Below are positions 8,731 to 17,356 of a stretch of 59,392 bases of DNA, piece after piece. This DNA comes from an uncultured Verrucomicrobiota bacterium. GTDB lineage: Bacteria; Verrucomicrobiota; Verrucomicrobiia; Limisphaerales; UBA9464. Both the position numbers and the translations under genes were made by a program. How positions within the stretch are numbered: position 1 is the first letter of the stretch; the number at the start of each line of letters is the position of its first letter. The stretch is taken from the NCBI GenBank assembly GCA_903907925.1, contig CAIVQB010000062.1:1-59392 (forward strand). The letters run 5' to 3'. The notes under the pieces were generated by a model. It was not told the origin of the DNA. It did no database searches and worked only from the letters and a program-made list of their open reading frames with translations.

Positions 8731-9468
8731 ATGCTTCCCGTGATCGAACAGTTGCTCATCCTTCAGGATCGCGACCGCCGCCTTCTCCGATTGCGCGCCG
8801 AGCTGGGTGAAGTTCCCGTGCAACGCAAGCGCCTGCAAGACAAGGCAGCCCAGGCGCACGCCGGCCATGAGACGGCCAAGATCCGGTCCCGCCAGATCGA
8901 AAGCGATCGCAAGAAGCTGGAGCTGGAGGTGGAAACCAAGCGGGAGTTCATCCGGAAGTGCGAGACCCTTCAGGGCCAGACCAAGAGCAACGACGAGTAC
9001 AAACGGTACACGCATCAGATCGACACGACGCGGAGCGAAATCACCGCCCTCGAAGACCAGGAGCTGGTGTTCATGGAGCAGGCGGAAACGGCCGCCCGGG
9101 AACTGGCGGCCGCCGCCAAAGCCGCCGCCGAGCTCAAGGCGGAAAGCGATCGGCACCTTTCCGATCTGGCGGCGCGTGAAGAGAATCTGACCCGGGAAGT
9201 GGCCTCGGTCGCCGTCGAACGCGAATCCGCCGCGGCCGTGATCGAAACCGCGACCCTGGCCCGCTACGACCGCATCCTCAAAACCCGCGGCGAAAATATC
9301 CTGGTGGGCGTCCACAACGTCACCTGCGGCGGCTGCCACATGAAGCTTCCTCAACAGCTTTTCCTGGCGGCCAAGGCTCAGACGGAAGTCGTGGGCTGCA
9401 CCAATTGCGGCCGGATGTTGTACTACACCCGCGACATGGAGCCGGAAAAGCCGGACCACCGGGATTGA
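8731..9468 (+). CDS. Coiled-coil C4 zinc-ribbon protein (CdsZ-like)
   Basis: 245 residues. Roughly residues 5-175 are heptad-rich, charged coiled coil. The C-terminus carries a zinc ribbon with C199-x2-C202 (TCGGCHMKL) and C223-x2-C226 (CTNCGRMLYY). This layout matches the zf-RING_7/CdsZ family described from chlamydiae and widespread in bacteria, often near RNase H-like or nif3-like genes. Its molecular role is not firmly established; binding to secretion or nucleic-acid components has been suggested. No such neighbour occurs here. Confidence 0.8.
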   Translation: MLPVIEQLLILQDRDRRLLRLRAELGEVPVQRKRLQDKAAQAHAGHETAKIRSRQIESDRKKLELEVETKREFIRKCETLQGQTKSNDEYKRYTHQIDTTRSEITALEDQELVFMEQAETAARELAAAAKAAAELKAESDRHLSDLAAREENLTREVASVAVERESAAAVIETATLARYDRILKTRGENILVGVHNVTCGGCHMKLPQQLFLAAKAQTEVVGCTNCGRMLYYTRDMEPEKPDHRD

Positions 9469-9519
9469 CGCGAGGACTCTGCCGGAATTCCAAACGTCCG
9501 GTGGAACCGGTGCGGAGTG

Positions 9520-9969
9520 TCAGGTCGGCGGGATGCCTTCGCTGACCGCCACCTCAATGCGGTCCGCCAGTTCTGCCGGAAACGGCACCGCCTGCATGGT
9601 TCCGTCCGCACGTTTCGCGACGCAGACCACGGTAAGGCGACCGACCGCCACCTCTTCTACTGGACCGGGTTCCAGCCGGCGAAATCGGATCTCGTAGCTC
9701 AGGGTTCGGGCCCGTTTTTCCGTGACCCGCAACCGGAGTTCCACCAGATCCTCGAACCGCAGCGGTTTGCGGAAATCGCAGGAGGCATGAACCCGGGGCA
9801 GGCCCAGCGGTGGATCGAATTGAGGCATCACCACCGACCCTCCTAGCGACCGCCAGAACGCGTGCTCCACCGTCTCCATGTATTTGAAGAAATTGGAGAA
9901 ATGGACGATGCCGGCGAGATCGGTGTCGCTGAACTCGACCCGGCGGGTGGCTGTGAATTCGGAAGGCAC
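9520..9969 (-). CDS. YbgC/4HBT-type acyl-CoA thioesterase
   Basis: 149 residues of the hot-dog fold. The catalytic block VEFSDTDLAGIVHFSNFF (residues 11-28) contains the DTD-x-x-G motif with the active Asp. The rest follows the acyl-CoA thioesterase pattern (YEIRF then VGRLTVVCV). I start at GTG 9969, one base after the stop of the glycosyltransferase gene (TGACGTG), because the family usually begins a few residues before the RRVEF block. GTG 9990 would add seven residues. Last gene of the minus-strand run that begins at 17556. It could release an aromatic or fatty acyl group from CoA or a carrier protein. Confidence 0.82.
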   Translation of the reverse strand: MPSEFTATRRVEFSDTDLAGIVHFSNFFKYMETVEHAFWRSLGGSVVMPQFDPPLGLPRVHASCDFRKPLRFEDLVELRLRVTEKRARTLSYEIRFRRLEPGPVEEVAVGRLTVVCVAKRADGTMQAVPFPAELADRIEVAVSEGIPPT

Positions 9970-9970
9970 G

Positions 9971-11347
9971 TCAGGGATGAGTTTGCACACCGGCCGCGGA
10001 GGAGGCAATCGGGTCAGTGCGGTCGCGGTGCGTGTCCCCGGGCTGGCGTCCGAGGATGTGTTCGAGGGCGATGAGCGTCTTTCGAGCCATGGCGTCATCG
10101 GTGAACTCCCGGAACACGGCAGCGCGGCCCGTTCGCCCGAGTTTGCGAAGGTGCCGGGGATCCTGCAGAAGTCTGTCCAGCGTGGTGGCGAGCGCGTCGG
10201 CGGTGTTCGGACCGTACGTTACGCCTCCGCCTGTGGCTGACAGAAGTTCCGGAAAAGCCCCGGACGCTGGTTGAACCACCGGAGTGCCCGCGGCAAGCGA
10301 CTCGATCACGTACAATCCGAAGGCTTCCTCGGTGCGGGCCGGCACTGAGACCACGTCGCAACTCGCGTAAAAGGCCACCTTTTCGGCGCGGGAAACATTG
10401 CGATGAAGGCTGGCCTGCGAGGCCAGCCCCGCTGCGTCGAGCTGCTGCAGTTGGCGTTGAACAAAGGGCTCGTCGCCGGGACCGCAGCCGCCGGCGATTT
10501 TGAGCCGGAGTGCGGGATTTCTTCCGCCCTTCCGCAGCGCGATGAAGGCGTCGACCAGGGTATCCAGTCCTTTTTCGGGGCAAAGTCGGGCAAAAAAACC
10601 AAGAGTGAGGGGCTGGTCGGGCAACGGATCCGGCCGCTCGGGAAGGGTGTCGTAGCCATCCAGGCTGATGCCATTGTGAACGACCTGAACGGATCCGGTG
10701 GGCAGGCCCAGTCGATCCGTCATCCGGTCGGCAAAAAAGCGGCTGGGTGCGATCCAGCCGTCCATTGCTGCACTGCGCTCCCTCAATTCCTGCCAGCCCT
10801 GGGTGCGCCACGGCTCCGGCATCGAATCCAGAAATGCCTCTTCGCTCTGCAGAAAACAAACAACCGGGGTTTGCAGCTTCTGCTTCAACTCATGAGTGAA
10901 GCCGGCGAGAAGCGCATTGGAGAGAAGAACAGCATCGGGCCGCGGCAATCGGCCAAGCCATTCCGTCAGTTCCGAAAGGTCCCGTGACTGGTTGCCGTGC
11001 TCGCCCTGCAGCATCGACACCGTCAGTTCACCAACGTCGTCCGGCCGGGTGCTGGCCGCCTTGCCCGCGGCCCAGCGCAGGAGGGGAAGGGCATCAAACA
11101 GCCGGCGAAACCACGCGGGGGCATGACGGTGGAGCCAGGATTTCTGATCGAGGTAGACGTTGATGCCGCCGAAGAAGGTCGGGATTCCCGCGGCGGCATC
11201 GGGCTCGTCCAAAGTCATCGGCAGGTACAACGGCACCATGACGGTGTCGTGTCCGGCGCGGCGGAGCGCGGAGACCAGTGCGTTGTCGCGGAAACAGTTT
11301 CCGCAATACATGCCACCGGCACCCGGGGTGATCTGGACCAAGTTCAC
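9971..11347 (-). CDS. GT4-family glycosyltransferase
   Basis: 458 residues with two Rossmann-like halves. The N-terminus is VNLVQITPGAGGMYCGNCF, a Gly-rich acceptor-side loop. The C-terminal donor domain has LGFFARLCPEKGLDTLVDAF and the retaining GT4 E-x7-E motif in EEAFGLYVIESLAAGTPVV. The start is GTG 11347; the 66 upstream in-frame residues are Arg/Pro-rich shadow. There is a 68-bp gap to the halogenase-like gene upstream, and the thioesterase gene follows after one base. Donor and acceptor are unknown. Position suggests it may glycosylate the product of the neighbouring aromatic-acid genes. Confidence 0.85.
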   Translation of the reverse strand: MNLVQITPGAGGMYCGNCFRDNALVSALRRAGHDTVMVPLYLPMTLDEPDAAAGIPTFFGGINVYLDQKSWLHRHAPAWFRRLFDALPLLRWAAGKAASTRPDDVGELTVSMLQGEHGNQSRDLSELTEWLGRLPRPDAVLLSNALLAGFTHELKQKLQTPVVCFLQSEEAFLDSMPEPWRTQGWQELRERSAAMDGWIAPSRFFADRMTDRLGLPTGSVQVVHNGISLDGYDTLPERPDPLPDQPLTLGFFARLCPEKGLDTLVDAFIALRKGGRNPALRLKIAGGCGPGDEPFVQRQLQQLDAAGLASQASLHRNVSRAEKVAFYASCDVVSVPARTEEAFGLYVIESLAAGTPVVQPASGAFPELLSATGGGVTYGPNTADALATTLDRLLQDPRHLRKLGRTGRAAVFREFTDDAMARKTLIALEHILGRQPGDTHRDRTDPIASSAAGVQTHP

Positions 11348-11415
11348 GCGGCGGGACGGTAGACGGGTTGATGAAAAACGCCAGCGGACGCGGGCGAATC
11401 TAGGAGGACGTGCTC

Positions 11416-12711
11416 TCAGGCCGCAATCATTGAGGATCGGCCCGGTGCCGGGAGGCCGAAGGGAAGGTCTTCGGGAATCTCGGTGTATTTGCGGAATGCA
11501 TCGAACAGGACCGTGAAATCCTTGCTGACGTCGCCGGACAGGCAATCGGTCAGGAGGCCGTGGACCTCAGGGCTCTCGTTGGTGACCGTTCGGAAGCTCA
11601 CTTTCGGATCGTAGAAGGCGTAAACCAGCTTGCGCATGTTCTCGATGCCCTCCTGGATCGCCGCACCGTAGGCTGCGAATTTTGCGGAACTGAAATCACC
11701 GTCCAGCAGGGCCTGGTGAACCGCATCCCCCGCAGCCACGCCGCTCTTCAAAGCGAGCATCACCCCGCTCGAAAACACCGGGTCCAGGAATCCATAGGCG
11801 TCACCGACCAGGACCAGTCCGTCGTCGGAGCAAAACTCGGACCGGTAGGTGTATTCCCCGGTGATCCAGTATTCGCCGCACGGGGTTCCATCCTTCACGT
11901 GGTCCTCGATCCACTTGTTTTCCGGGACTTCACGATGGAAGATCGTCTTGGGATCCTTGATGCCGTCCCGGGTCAGGTATTTCCCGTCAGCGACCACGCC
12001 GACGCTGATGCGATTGTTGTGCTGGGGAATGTACCAGAACCAGCCCTTGTCCGGGACGAATGCCACGGTCGTGGCCCCCTCGTCGATTCCGGGATCACGC
12101 CGGGCGCCGGTGTAGTAGGTCCAGACGGCCACCTTGTTGAGTTTCGGATCCCCGCGACGCCAGGCGTTGCGGGTGGCGGCGAGAGCTTCCCGGCCGGAAG
12201 CATCGATGGTCACCGGAGCGTGGATTTCGAATTCCGAACCGTCGGCACGGCGGACACGGACGCCGATATGCCGGCCGTTCTGCTTCAACAGTTCGACCAC
12301 CGTGTGTTCCTCGCGGACGTCGACGCCGTGTTCCCGGGCATTGTCCATCATCATCTGATCGAACTCGGACCGGAGGACCTGCCAGGTCTGCGCCACCGAT
12401 TCCCGGTCGTAGCGGTTGAAGAAATAGAACGGCTGACTCGCGCGGCCGGAGGGAGACACGAACTGAACGGAATACTTCTTGGGGAAGGCCGAAGCGCGGA
12501 GCTTGGGCAGCATGCCGATCCGTTCCAGCGCCGGGTAGGTGAAGGGGATCAGGGATTCGCCGATGTGATAGCGGGGGAACTTTGCCCGTTCGAGAATGAT
12601 GACCTTTCGGCCGTGGTCGGCGAGCACCGTGGCGGCCGTGCAACCGGAGGGGCCGCCGCCGATGACGACGCAATCGCACTGTTCAGGACCGGTGGAAGGA
12701 GAGGATTTCAT
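11416..12711 (-). CDS. FAD-dependent halogenase-like / oxidoreductase protein
   Basis: 431 residues of the flavin-dependent halogenase and geranylgeranyl-reductase superfamily. The FAD site is GGGPSG (18-23), followed by the family hallmark ERAKFPRYHIGESL (41-54). The halogenase-associated W-x-W-x-I-P motif is intact as WFWYIP (224-229). A Lys pair in FPKKYSVQF (78-79) is placed where carrier-bound-substrate halogenases have their catalytic Lys. The second FAD block is LVLVGDAYGFLDPVFSSG. ATG 12711 overlaps the stop of the chorismate-lyase-like gene (ATGA). A halogenase or a related flavin monooxygenase acting on a tethered aromatic substrate is plausible; hydride-transfer reductase chemistry cannot be ruled out. 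Confidence 0.8.
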   Translation of the reverse strand: MKSSPSTGPEQCDCVVIGGGPSGCTAATVLADHGRKVIILERAKFPRYHIGESLIPFTYPALERIGMLPKLRASAFPKKYSVQFVSPSGRASQPFYFFNRYDRESVAQTWQVLRSEFDQMMMDNAREHGVDVREEHTVVELLKQNGRHIGVRVRRADGSEFEIHAPVTIDASGREALAATRNAWRRGDPKLNKVAVWTYYTGARRDPGIDEGATTVAFVPDKGWFWYIPQHNNRISVGVVADGKYLTRDGIKDPKTIFHREVPENKWIEDHVKDGTPCGEYWITGEYTYRSEFCSDDGLVLVGDAYGFLDPVFSSGVMLALKSGVAAGDAVHQALLDGDFSSAKFAAYGAAIQEGIENMRKLVYAFYDPKVSFRTVTNESPEVHGLLTDCLSGDVSKDFTVLFDAFRKYTEIPEDLPFGLPAPGRSSMIAA

Positions 12712-13289
12712 GGAAGAACGCCGTGGGCAGGTGGGATGATTTCTATGATTTCAGCCAGAATGTTTCCCTGCAGATCCCGCAGCGCATTCTGACGCCCCGA
12801 CGCTACAACCGATTCAGATAAATGCAACGCACACGTAATAAATGGATCCGGGTTGAATCGGAGGTAGGCGGTGGGGCGGCTGGTGTAGAGCAGGCCGCTG
12901 GCGTTGAGGATTCCGCCCAGCGGACGGTGTTCTTCGAGAATCTGGCTCCGCCACGGTTCGGCAAACCGCGAGAGGTCGATCCGGATGGCCCCAAATTCGA
13001 CCGGCCGGTTGGATCCGTCCAGTTCGAGCACCGATTCCCGCCAATAGCTGTCGCCGTCCCGCCGCCGCCCGACGACCCGCAGGTGCAGCGTACCGCCGTG
13101 AAATTGCTCGAGCGTCCGGGTCATGTCGCGCTCATGCACCAGCAGCGAACGGTCGGGTTCCGGCAGGGAATCCGGCGCGACGACCTCATACCCCAGCAGT
13201 GGACGGCCGTGCCAGCGGTACAAGTCATCAAGCGGATGAACCGCGCTGCGAACCGCAGGTGCGGAGGTTGGGGAGGGAATGGACGTCAT
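12708..13289 (-). CDS. Chorismate lyase-like protein (UbiC/DUF98-related)
   Basis: 193 residues. The conserved blocks LLVHERDMTRTLEQFHG (49-65), RRRDGDSYWRESV, RPVEFGAIRIDL (95-106) and HRPLGGIL (121-128) match the chorismate pyruvate-lyase-like family, whose characterised members convert chorismate to 4-hydroxybenzoate plus pyruvate. The family's conserved Arg and Glu positions are present (R84, E85, R103, E120). Starts at ATG 13289 and overlaps both neighbours by ATGA. There is no ubiquinone gene next to it. Pairing with a halogenase-like flavoprotein suggests that the hydroxybenzoate is a precursor of a specialised metabolite. The function is inferred from the family. Confidence 0.72.
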   Translation of the reverse strand: MTSIPSPTSAPAVRSAVHPLDDLYRWHGRPLLGYEVVAPDSLPEPDRSLLVHERDMTRTLEQFHGGTLHLRVVGRRRDGDSYWRESVLELDGSNRPVEFGAIRIDLSRFAEPWRSQILEEHRPLGGILNASGLLYTSRPTAYLRFNPDPFITCALHLSESVVASGRQNALRDLQGNILAEIIEIIPPAHGVLP

Positions 13290-15448
13290 GGGGAACTCAC
13301 GTGCGTCAGTCGCGCCAATCGGCGGCGTTCCGGCGATGGCCGGGGTCCGATCTGATCGAAGGCAATCTTTGAAAAACCCAGTTGGGCGAGTCGCGAGCCG
13401 GGGCCGGGGCGGAAATCCCCGTGGGTACGATCCCGGAACGGAACATCGATTCCGACCCAGTTGTCCCGGATCTCGACGGCCGCTTCGGACGCCCGCCACT
13501 CAAGAGCCAGCCATTTTCCGACGACGACGTTGTGGGCGATCCGATTGTTGGCCGCTGGGATTCCGTGGAAGTTCGTCCCTTGAATGGCGGGTCCGCCCGG
13601 CGCGCCGAAATAGGCGTCCAGAGTGGTGATCGCGGGATAGCGTGTCCGATAGAGCGTCGCAGGCATCGCGGCCAGGCTCTTGCGCATCGTCTGGTCGACC
13701 ATGTCCCGCCACACCGGCGACGGATCCAGTCCACGTCCATCGACGCGAATTGCCGGGTCGCAGTCGACGAAGAGATTGTTTTCCACCCGATGATCGCGTC
13801 CACCGCCGATGAACATGGCCCAGTGAACCTTCCAGAAGACATTGCCGCTGACCTCGGTCCCGCTCACGCAATCGTCCATATAGACGCCCATTGACCCCAT
13901 CCCAACGCCGCCGGTTTCGTGGATGAAATTGGAACGGATCCGATTTCCACGGAAGCTGTAATCGCGTCCGGTATAGATGGCTCCGACGTCCCCGGTTTCC
14001 AGTGCGACATGATGGATATCGTTGAACTCAATCAGGTGATCATTGCCCCAAAACAGAATGGCGCAGTGGGGATGGTCCTGGATCCGGTTGTGCGCGGCCC
14101 GCAATCCGACGCCGTCCAATTGAATGGCCGGCACGTAACACTTGGTCCAGCGGCCCTGGCGCTTGAACTCGCAGTCGTCCACAAAATGACGTCCGGGCTC
14201 CAGGGTTTGCCTATTTCCGCCGCTGACTCTCACGCCGCCATCGCCCGTGTCGGCGATATCGCAACGCAGCACTCCATTGTCGGATCCGCCTTCGATCTCC
14301 ACCCCCCAGGTTCCGATGTTGCGGATCAGACATCCGTCGATCCGGTTTCCCGCGCCGTTGAGGATCCGGACGGCCATTCCCCGCGCTGCTTCCATCACCA
14401 GGCCACGGAATTCAAGGTGGGAGGCACCGTTGAGGAACAGCAGGGGCTCTTCGAGCATCGACAGTAACGCTTCACGGTTTGTCACGCCGGACGGATCTCC
14501 GGGTGGCCAGAAGTAGAGAACGCCGGATTGGGTATCGATCGACCATTCGCCAGGTTCATCCAGTTCTTCGAGGATGTTGAGAAACTGGAATCGCTGGCCG
14601 GCGCGGAACCCGTAGACCGCATGCGGTGGTGCCGTACGGATGAAGTGCCGTGCCAGATCAAACTCCGCGACCCGCTCGTAGGAATTGGCCCAATCCCAGG
14701 CCCAGTATCCGTGGACCCACACATTGCTCCGATCCTTCCAGCGGCTCGGACGATCGCCGGCGTAGAGGAATCCGCGTTCCGGTTCCCCGATTTCGCCGCC
14801 ATGGCCGTCGGACCCTCCGCTCGCCGGTGGCAGACCCGCGATTTTCTCAAAACGGCCTTCGTTGGGCCAGCGCGCCAGGGTCATCGGCCGACCGTCGAAG
14901 AACAGTTCGCCGTGCGCGGGAGTGGTGGGCCGCGAGAACCCACGTGATGAAAGTTTTCCCGACTCCCGGATCCCGTTGGCGCGAAGATCCAACTGCAGCA
15001 CGTGACCGCGGGCGGCGGGGTCCAGTCGTGACACCACCGCGGGATCCGTGACCGGTTGGAACCCGGTGAGACGGCGCCCACCCAACCAGCGGACCCGTTC
15101 GTCGCCAAACGCCCGCCACAGGATGGGGTTACGGGCGGTGCCGGAATCAGCGGTGGTCAACTCCAGGGTATTGGTGCGGAGATAGTCACCGCCATGCAGC
15201 CAGACGGTGAATCCACCCGAAGGCAACGGTCCGGCACGTTTCAGCGCGCGGACGGCCTCCCGTGCGCGCTCGGGCGTCGCGAAGGGTCCTGCGCGGGTCC
15301 CCGGATTGGCGTCCGATCCGTTTGGCGATACATGAACATCGCCGCGGCTGATCGGTGGGGCGAAAACGGACAACAGCACCACAAACCACGCCCAGCGCGA
15401 TCTCAGGCAGGCTTCCGCACCGCAGATTCCAGATGCGCTCTCAGGCAT
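13286..15448 (-). CDS. Secreted right-handed parallel beta-helix protein
   Basis: 720 residues. An N-terminal hydrophobic segment at about 17-34 acts as a signal. The mature start is DVHVSPNGSDANPGT then PFATPERAREAVRAL, the standard entry of pectate-lyase-like/DUF1565 beta-helix proteins (including GH141-type enzymes). Middle residues about 330-600 contain repeated coils with N-R-I/N-x-I ladders (GNRIDGCLIRNIG, AHNRIQDH, RGNRIRSNFIHE, VENNLFVDC). This fits polysaccharide binding or cleavage outside the cell. The start overlaps the upstream radical SAM gene by 8 nt and the end overlaps the chorismate-lyase-like gene by 4 nt, an odd place for a carbohydrate enzyme. Substrate is unknown. Confidence 0.8.
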   Translation of the reverse strand: MPESASGICGAEACLRSRWAWFVVLLSVFAPPISRGDVHVSPNGSDANPGTRAGPFATPERAREAVRALKRAGPLPSGGFTVWLHGGDYLRTNTLELTTADSGTARNPILWRAFGDERVRWLGGRRLTGFQPVTDPAVVSRLDPAARGHVLQLDLRANGIRESGKLSSRGFSRPTTPAHGELFFDGRPMTLARWPNEGRFEKIAGLPPASGGSDGHGGEIGEPERGFLYAGDRPSRWKDRSNVWVHGYWAWDWANSYERVAEFDLARHFIRTAPPHAVYGFRAGQRFQFLNILEELDEPGEWSIDTQSGVLYFWPPGDPSGVTNREALLSMLEEPLLFLNGASHLEFRGLVMEAARGMAVRILNGAGNRIDGCLIRNIGTWGVEIEGGSDNGVLRCDIADTGDGGVRVSGGNRQTLEPGRHFVDDCEFKRQGRWTKCYVPAIQLDGVGLRAAHNRIQDHPHCAILFWGNDHLIEFNDIHHVALETGDVGAIYTGRDYSFRGNRIRSNFIHETGGVGMGSMGVYMDDCVSGTEVSGNVFWKVHWAMFIGGGRDHRVENNLFVDCDPAIRVDGRGLDPSPVWRDMVDQTMRKSLAAMPATLYRTRYPAITTLDAYFGAPGGPAIQGTNFHGIPAANNRIAHNVVVGKWLALEWRASEAAVEIRDNWVGIDVPFRDRTHGDFRPGPGSRLAQLGFSKIAFDQIGPRPSPERRRLARLTHVSSP

Positions 15449-16790
15449 ACCGTCCGGTCTGATGTTCGGGTTTGAAGAAGCCCTGAAGCAGACGATCGAC
15501 CTGGAGCAGCGCGTCCCGGGTCAATCCGATCCGATCCCCCTCGTTGAACAGGTGACCCTGTTGCCGCAGAACTTCGAGCGGCGCGGCAAATTGCTCGCGC
15601 GGGTCGCGCCCAAACTTCTTCGTGAACGCCGCCGCGCTGACGCTCCCCAGTTTGAGCTGTAACATGAACTCGCGGAGATAACGTTCATCGTCGGGAACCA
15701 CATAGGCCCGGTGGGTGGGAAGCTGTCCGGCTTGAATCGCGTCGATGTACGGCTGGAAATCGTGGTGGTTCTGGTAGTGAACCCCGTTGAGATGACCAAA
15801 GCTGGCCACGCCGATGGACAGGATGTCGGCGCCAGAGAAAAGGCCTTCGCGATAGATGAAACGGGCCTTCGCCGGATCACGCACCACCGTGGTTGTGCTG
15901 GTGACGGTGTAGCCGATTTTCTCAAACTCACGGAACGCGTAGTCCACCCAGCGGCGCTTGGTTTCCCAATCGGCCACCGGTGCCACCAGTTTTCCTTCGG
16001 CCTTCATCTGGCGATAGATGCCGGTGTTGTAGGGCACCTCCATTTGATAAATCGTCACCGAATCGGGCTTGAGTGCCACCGCCCGTTCGACGGCCATCCG
16101 CCACTTCTCCTCAGTCTCCTCCACCATGCCGGCGATCAGATCGATGTTGATCTGCGGAAAACCAATCTCCCGGGCGAAGGCGTAGGCGCGCTCGACTTCC
16201 TTCGATCGATGGGCGCGTCCGTTCACTTCCAGGATGTGATCGTCGAAATGTTCGATGCCCAGGCTCAGTCGGGTGACTCCCAGATCGCGAATCGCCCGCA
16301 GCTTGAGATCGTTCAACGTACCCGGTTCGCCTTCAAAGGTGACCTCTTCCGCCTCGTCCCACGGCAACAGGCGTTTCATCCCGTCGCCGAGGAATTTCAA
16401 TTGGTCCGGCGAGAGATAGCTCGGGGTTCCGCCGCCGAAATAGATGAACTTGGGTTTTCGCCCTCCGATCACAGGCCGGGCGGCGTAGATGGAGAGTTCC
16501 TGCAGCAAGGCATCCAGATAGCCCCGGATTTCGCCGGCGTCCTTGTCGGTATAAACCCGGAAATAACAGAAGTGACAGCGCTTCCGGCAAAAGGGGATGT
16601 GGGTGTACAGACCGAGCGGGACGCCGGGCTGGGGTGGCCGGTCGAGGGCGGCTTGGAAATCGGCGATGGCCTCCTGCTTCCAGAACGCGAACGGCGGATA
16701 GTTGGCGACGAAATAGTTTCCGGCCGTCGTCTCTTTCTGAAGGGGCGGGCCGGCGGTCTTCGGCGGAGGGGCAATGGTGATCGAGCTCAT
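15441..16790 (-). CDS. HemN/HemW-like radical SAM protein
   Basis: 449 residues. The radical SAM cluster motif C-x3-C-x2-C is at C68, C72 and C75 in PFCRKRCHFCYF. It is followed by KFIYFGGGTPSYLS and GVTRLSLGIEHFDDHIL, characteristic of the coproporphyrinogen III oxidase family, and a HemN_C-like tail ending with a winged-helix-type segment. The start MSSITIAPPPK at 16790 overlaps the upstream stop by ATGA; the longer frame is Arg-rich shadow. It could be a heme chaperone (HemW), or a radical SAM enzyme recruited to this pathway. The N-terminal extension before the cluster (about 60 residues) is longer than in plain HemW. Confidence 0.82.
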   Translation of the reverse strand: MSSITIAPPPKTAGPPLQKETTAGNYFVANYPPFAFWKQEAIADFQAALDRPPQPGVPLGLYTHIPFCRKRCHFCYFRVYTDKDAGEIRGYLDALLQELSIYAARPVIGGRKPKFIYFGGGTPSYLSPDQLKFLGDGMKRLLPWDEAEEVTFEGEPGTLNDLKLRAIRDLGVTRLSLGIEHFDDHILEVNGRAHRSKEVERAYAFAREIGFPQINIDLIAGMVEETEEKWRMAVERAVALKPDSVTIYQMEVPYNTGIYRQMKAEGKLVAPVADWETKRRWVDYAFREFEKIGYTVTSTTTVVRDPAKARFIYREGLFSGADILSIGVASFGHLNGVHYQNHHDFQPYIDAIQAGQLPTHRAYVVPDDERYLREFMLQLKLGSVSAAAFTKKFGRDPREQFAAPLEVLRQQGHLFNEGDRIGLTRDALLQVDRLLQGFFKPEHQTGRYA

Positions 16791-17356
16791 GTCGTCTTCG
16801 GCTTCAGTTTTCCGTCGAGGATTTTTCGCAAGGTTTCTGTTACCCCGAGTTGGACGGCCCATGCGTTGAGATAGTTCAGATCCAGTTCGCCCTTTTGGAC
16901 GGCGACCACGCCGGCAGCGTCCAGTCGCTGACGATCGGACGGTGTAAGGCGATCCCAAAAGAGTTTATGGAGGATGACGTCCTCCGCTGTGGCAATCCAC
17001 GCGGGTGTGGAGAAAAGGACTATTTTCAGGCGTCGTTGGAACATTTCCCGCTCGAACGCCGATCCGGTCGGAAGCCAGAAATCGACCTTCAATGCGGAAC
17101 GCGTGTCGATCGCGTTGAATTGGTGGGGCGGTTGGAACGCACTCCGGACCGCAGGTTCGTCGATGTGGAAATCTACCGAAAACGCGCTCACCACCCTGTC
17201 GACGGATGACGGCGGTAGCTGCAGCGCAAAATCCAAATCGTGCGTCGTTCTGGGTATTCCCCAGTAGTTGCTCGCCATGGACCCGGTGACCATATACGCG
17301 AGGTTGAGCTCGTTCAGGAGCCTCAAGCAGTCCGCCAGAAGTTCGCGTTCGGTCAT
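16787..17356 (-). CDS. Nucleotidyltransferase-fold protein (DUF6036/AbiEii-like)
   Basis: 189 residues. A minimal nucleotidyltransferase core is visible: YMVTGSMASNYWG (the GS motif, residues 21-33) followed by THDLDFAL with D40 and D42 as metal ligands, and LKVDFWLP with a third Asp. This type is common as the enzymatic half of AbiEii/MNT toxin-antitoxin-like pairs. ATG 17356 overlaps the stop of the preceding 66-aa gene in a TGATG arrangement and its own stop overlaps the radical SAM start. A toxin-like or substrate-modifying role is inferred. Confidence 0.75.
   Translation of the reverse strand: MTERELLADCLRLLNELNLAYMVTGSMASNYWGIPRTTHDLDFALQLPPSSVDRVVSAFSVDFHIDEPAVRSAFQPPHQFNAIDTRSALKVDFWLPTGSAFEREMFQRRLKIVLFSTPAWIATAEDVILHKLFWDRLTPSDRQRLDAAGVVAVQKGELDLNYLNAWAVQLGVTETLRKILDGKLKPKTT

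Noticed and set aside
11560-12792. Plus-strand frame of 410 residues
   Set aside because: Antisense to the halogenase-like gene; no family pattern.
15711-16874. Plus-strand frame of 387 residues
   Set aside because: Lies fully antisense to the radical SAM gene, whose motifs are certain.
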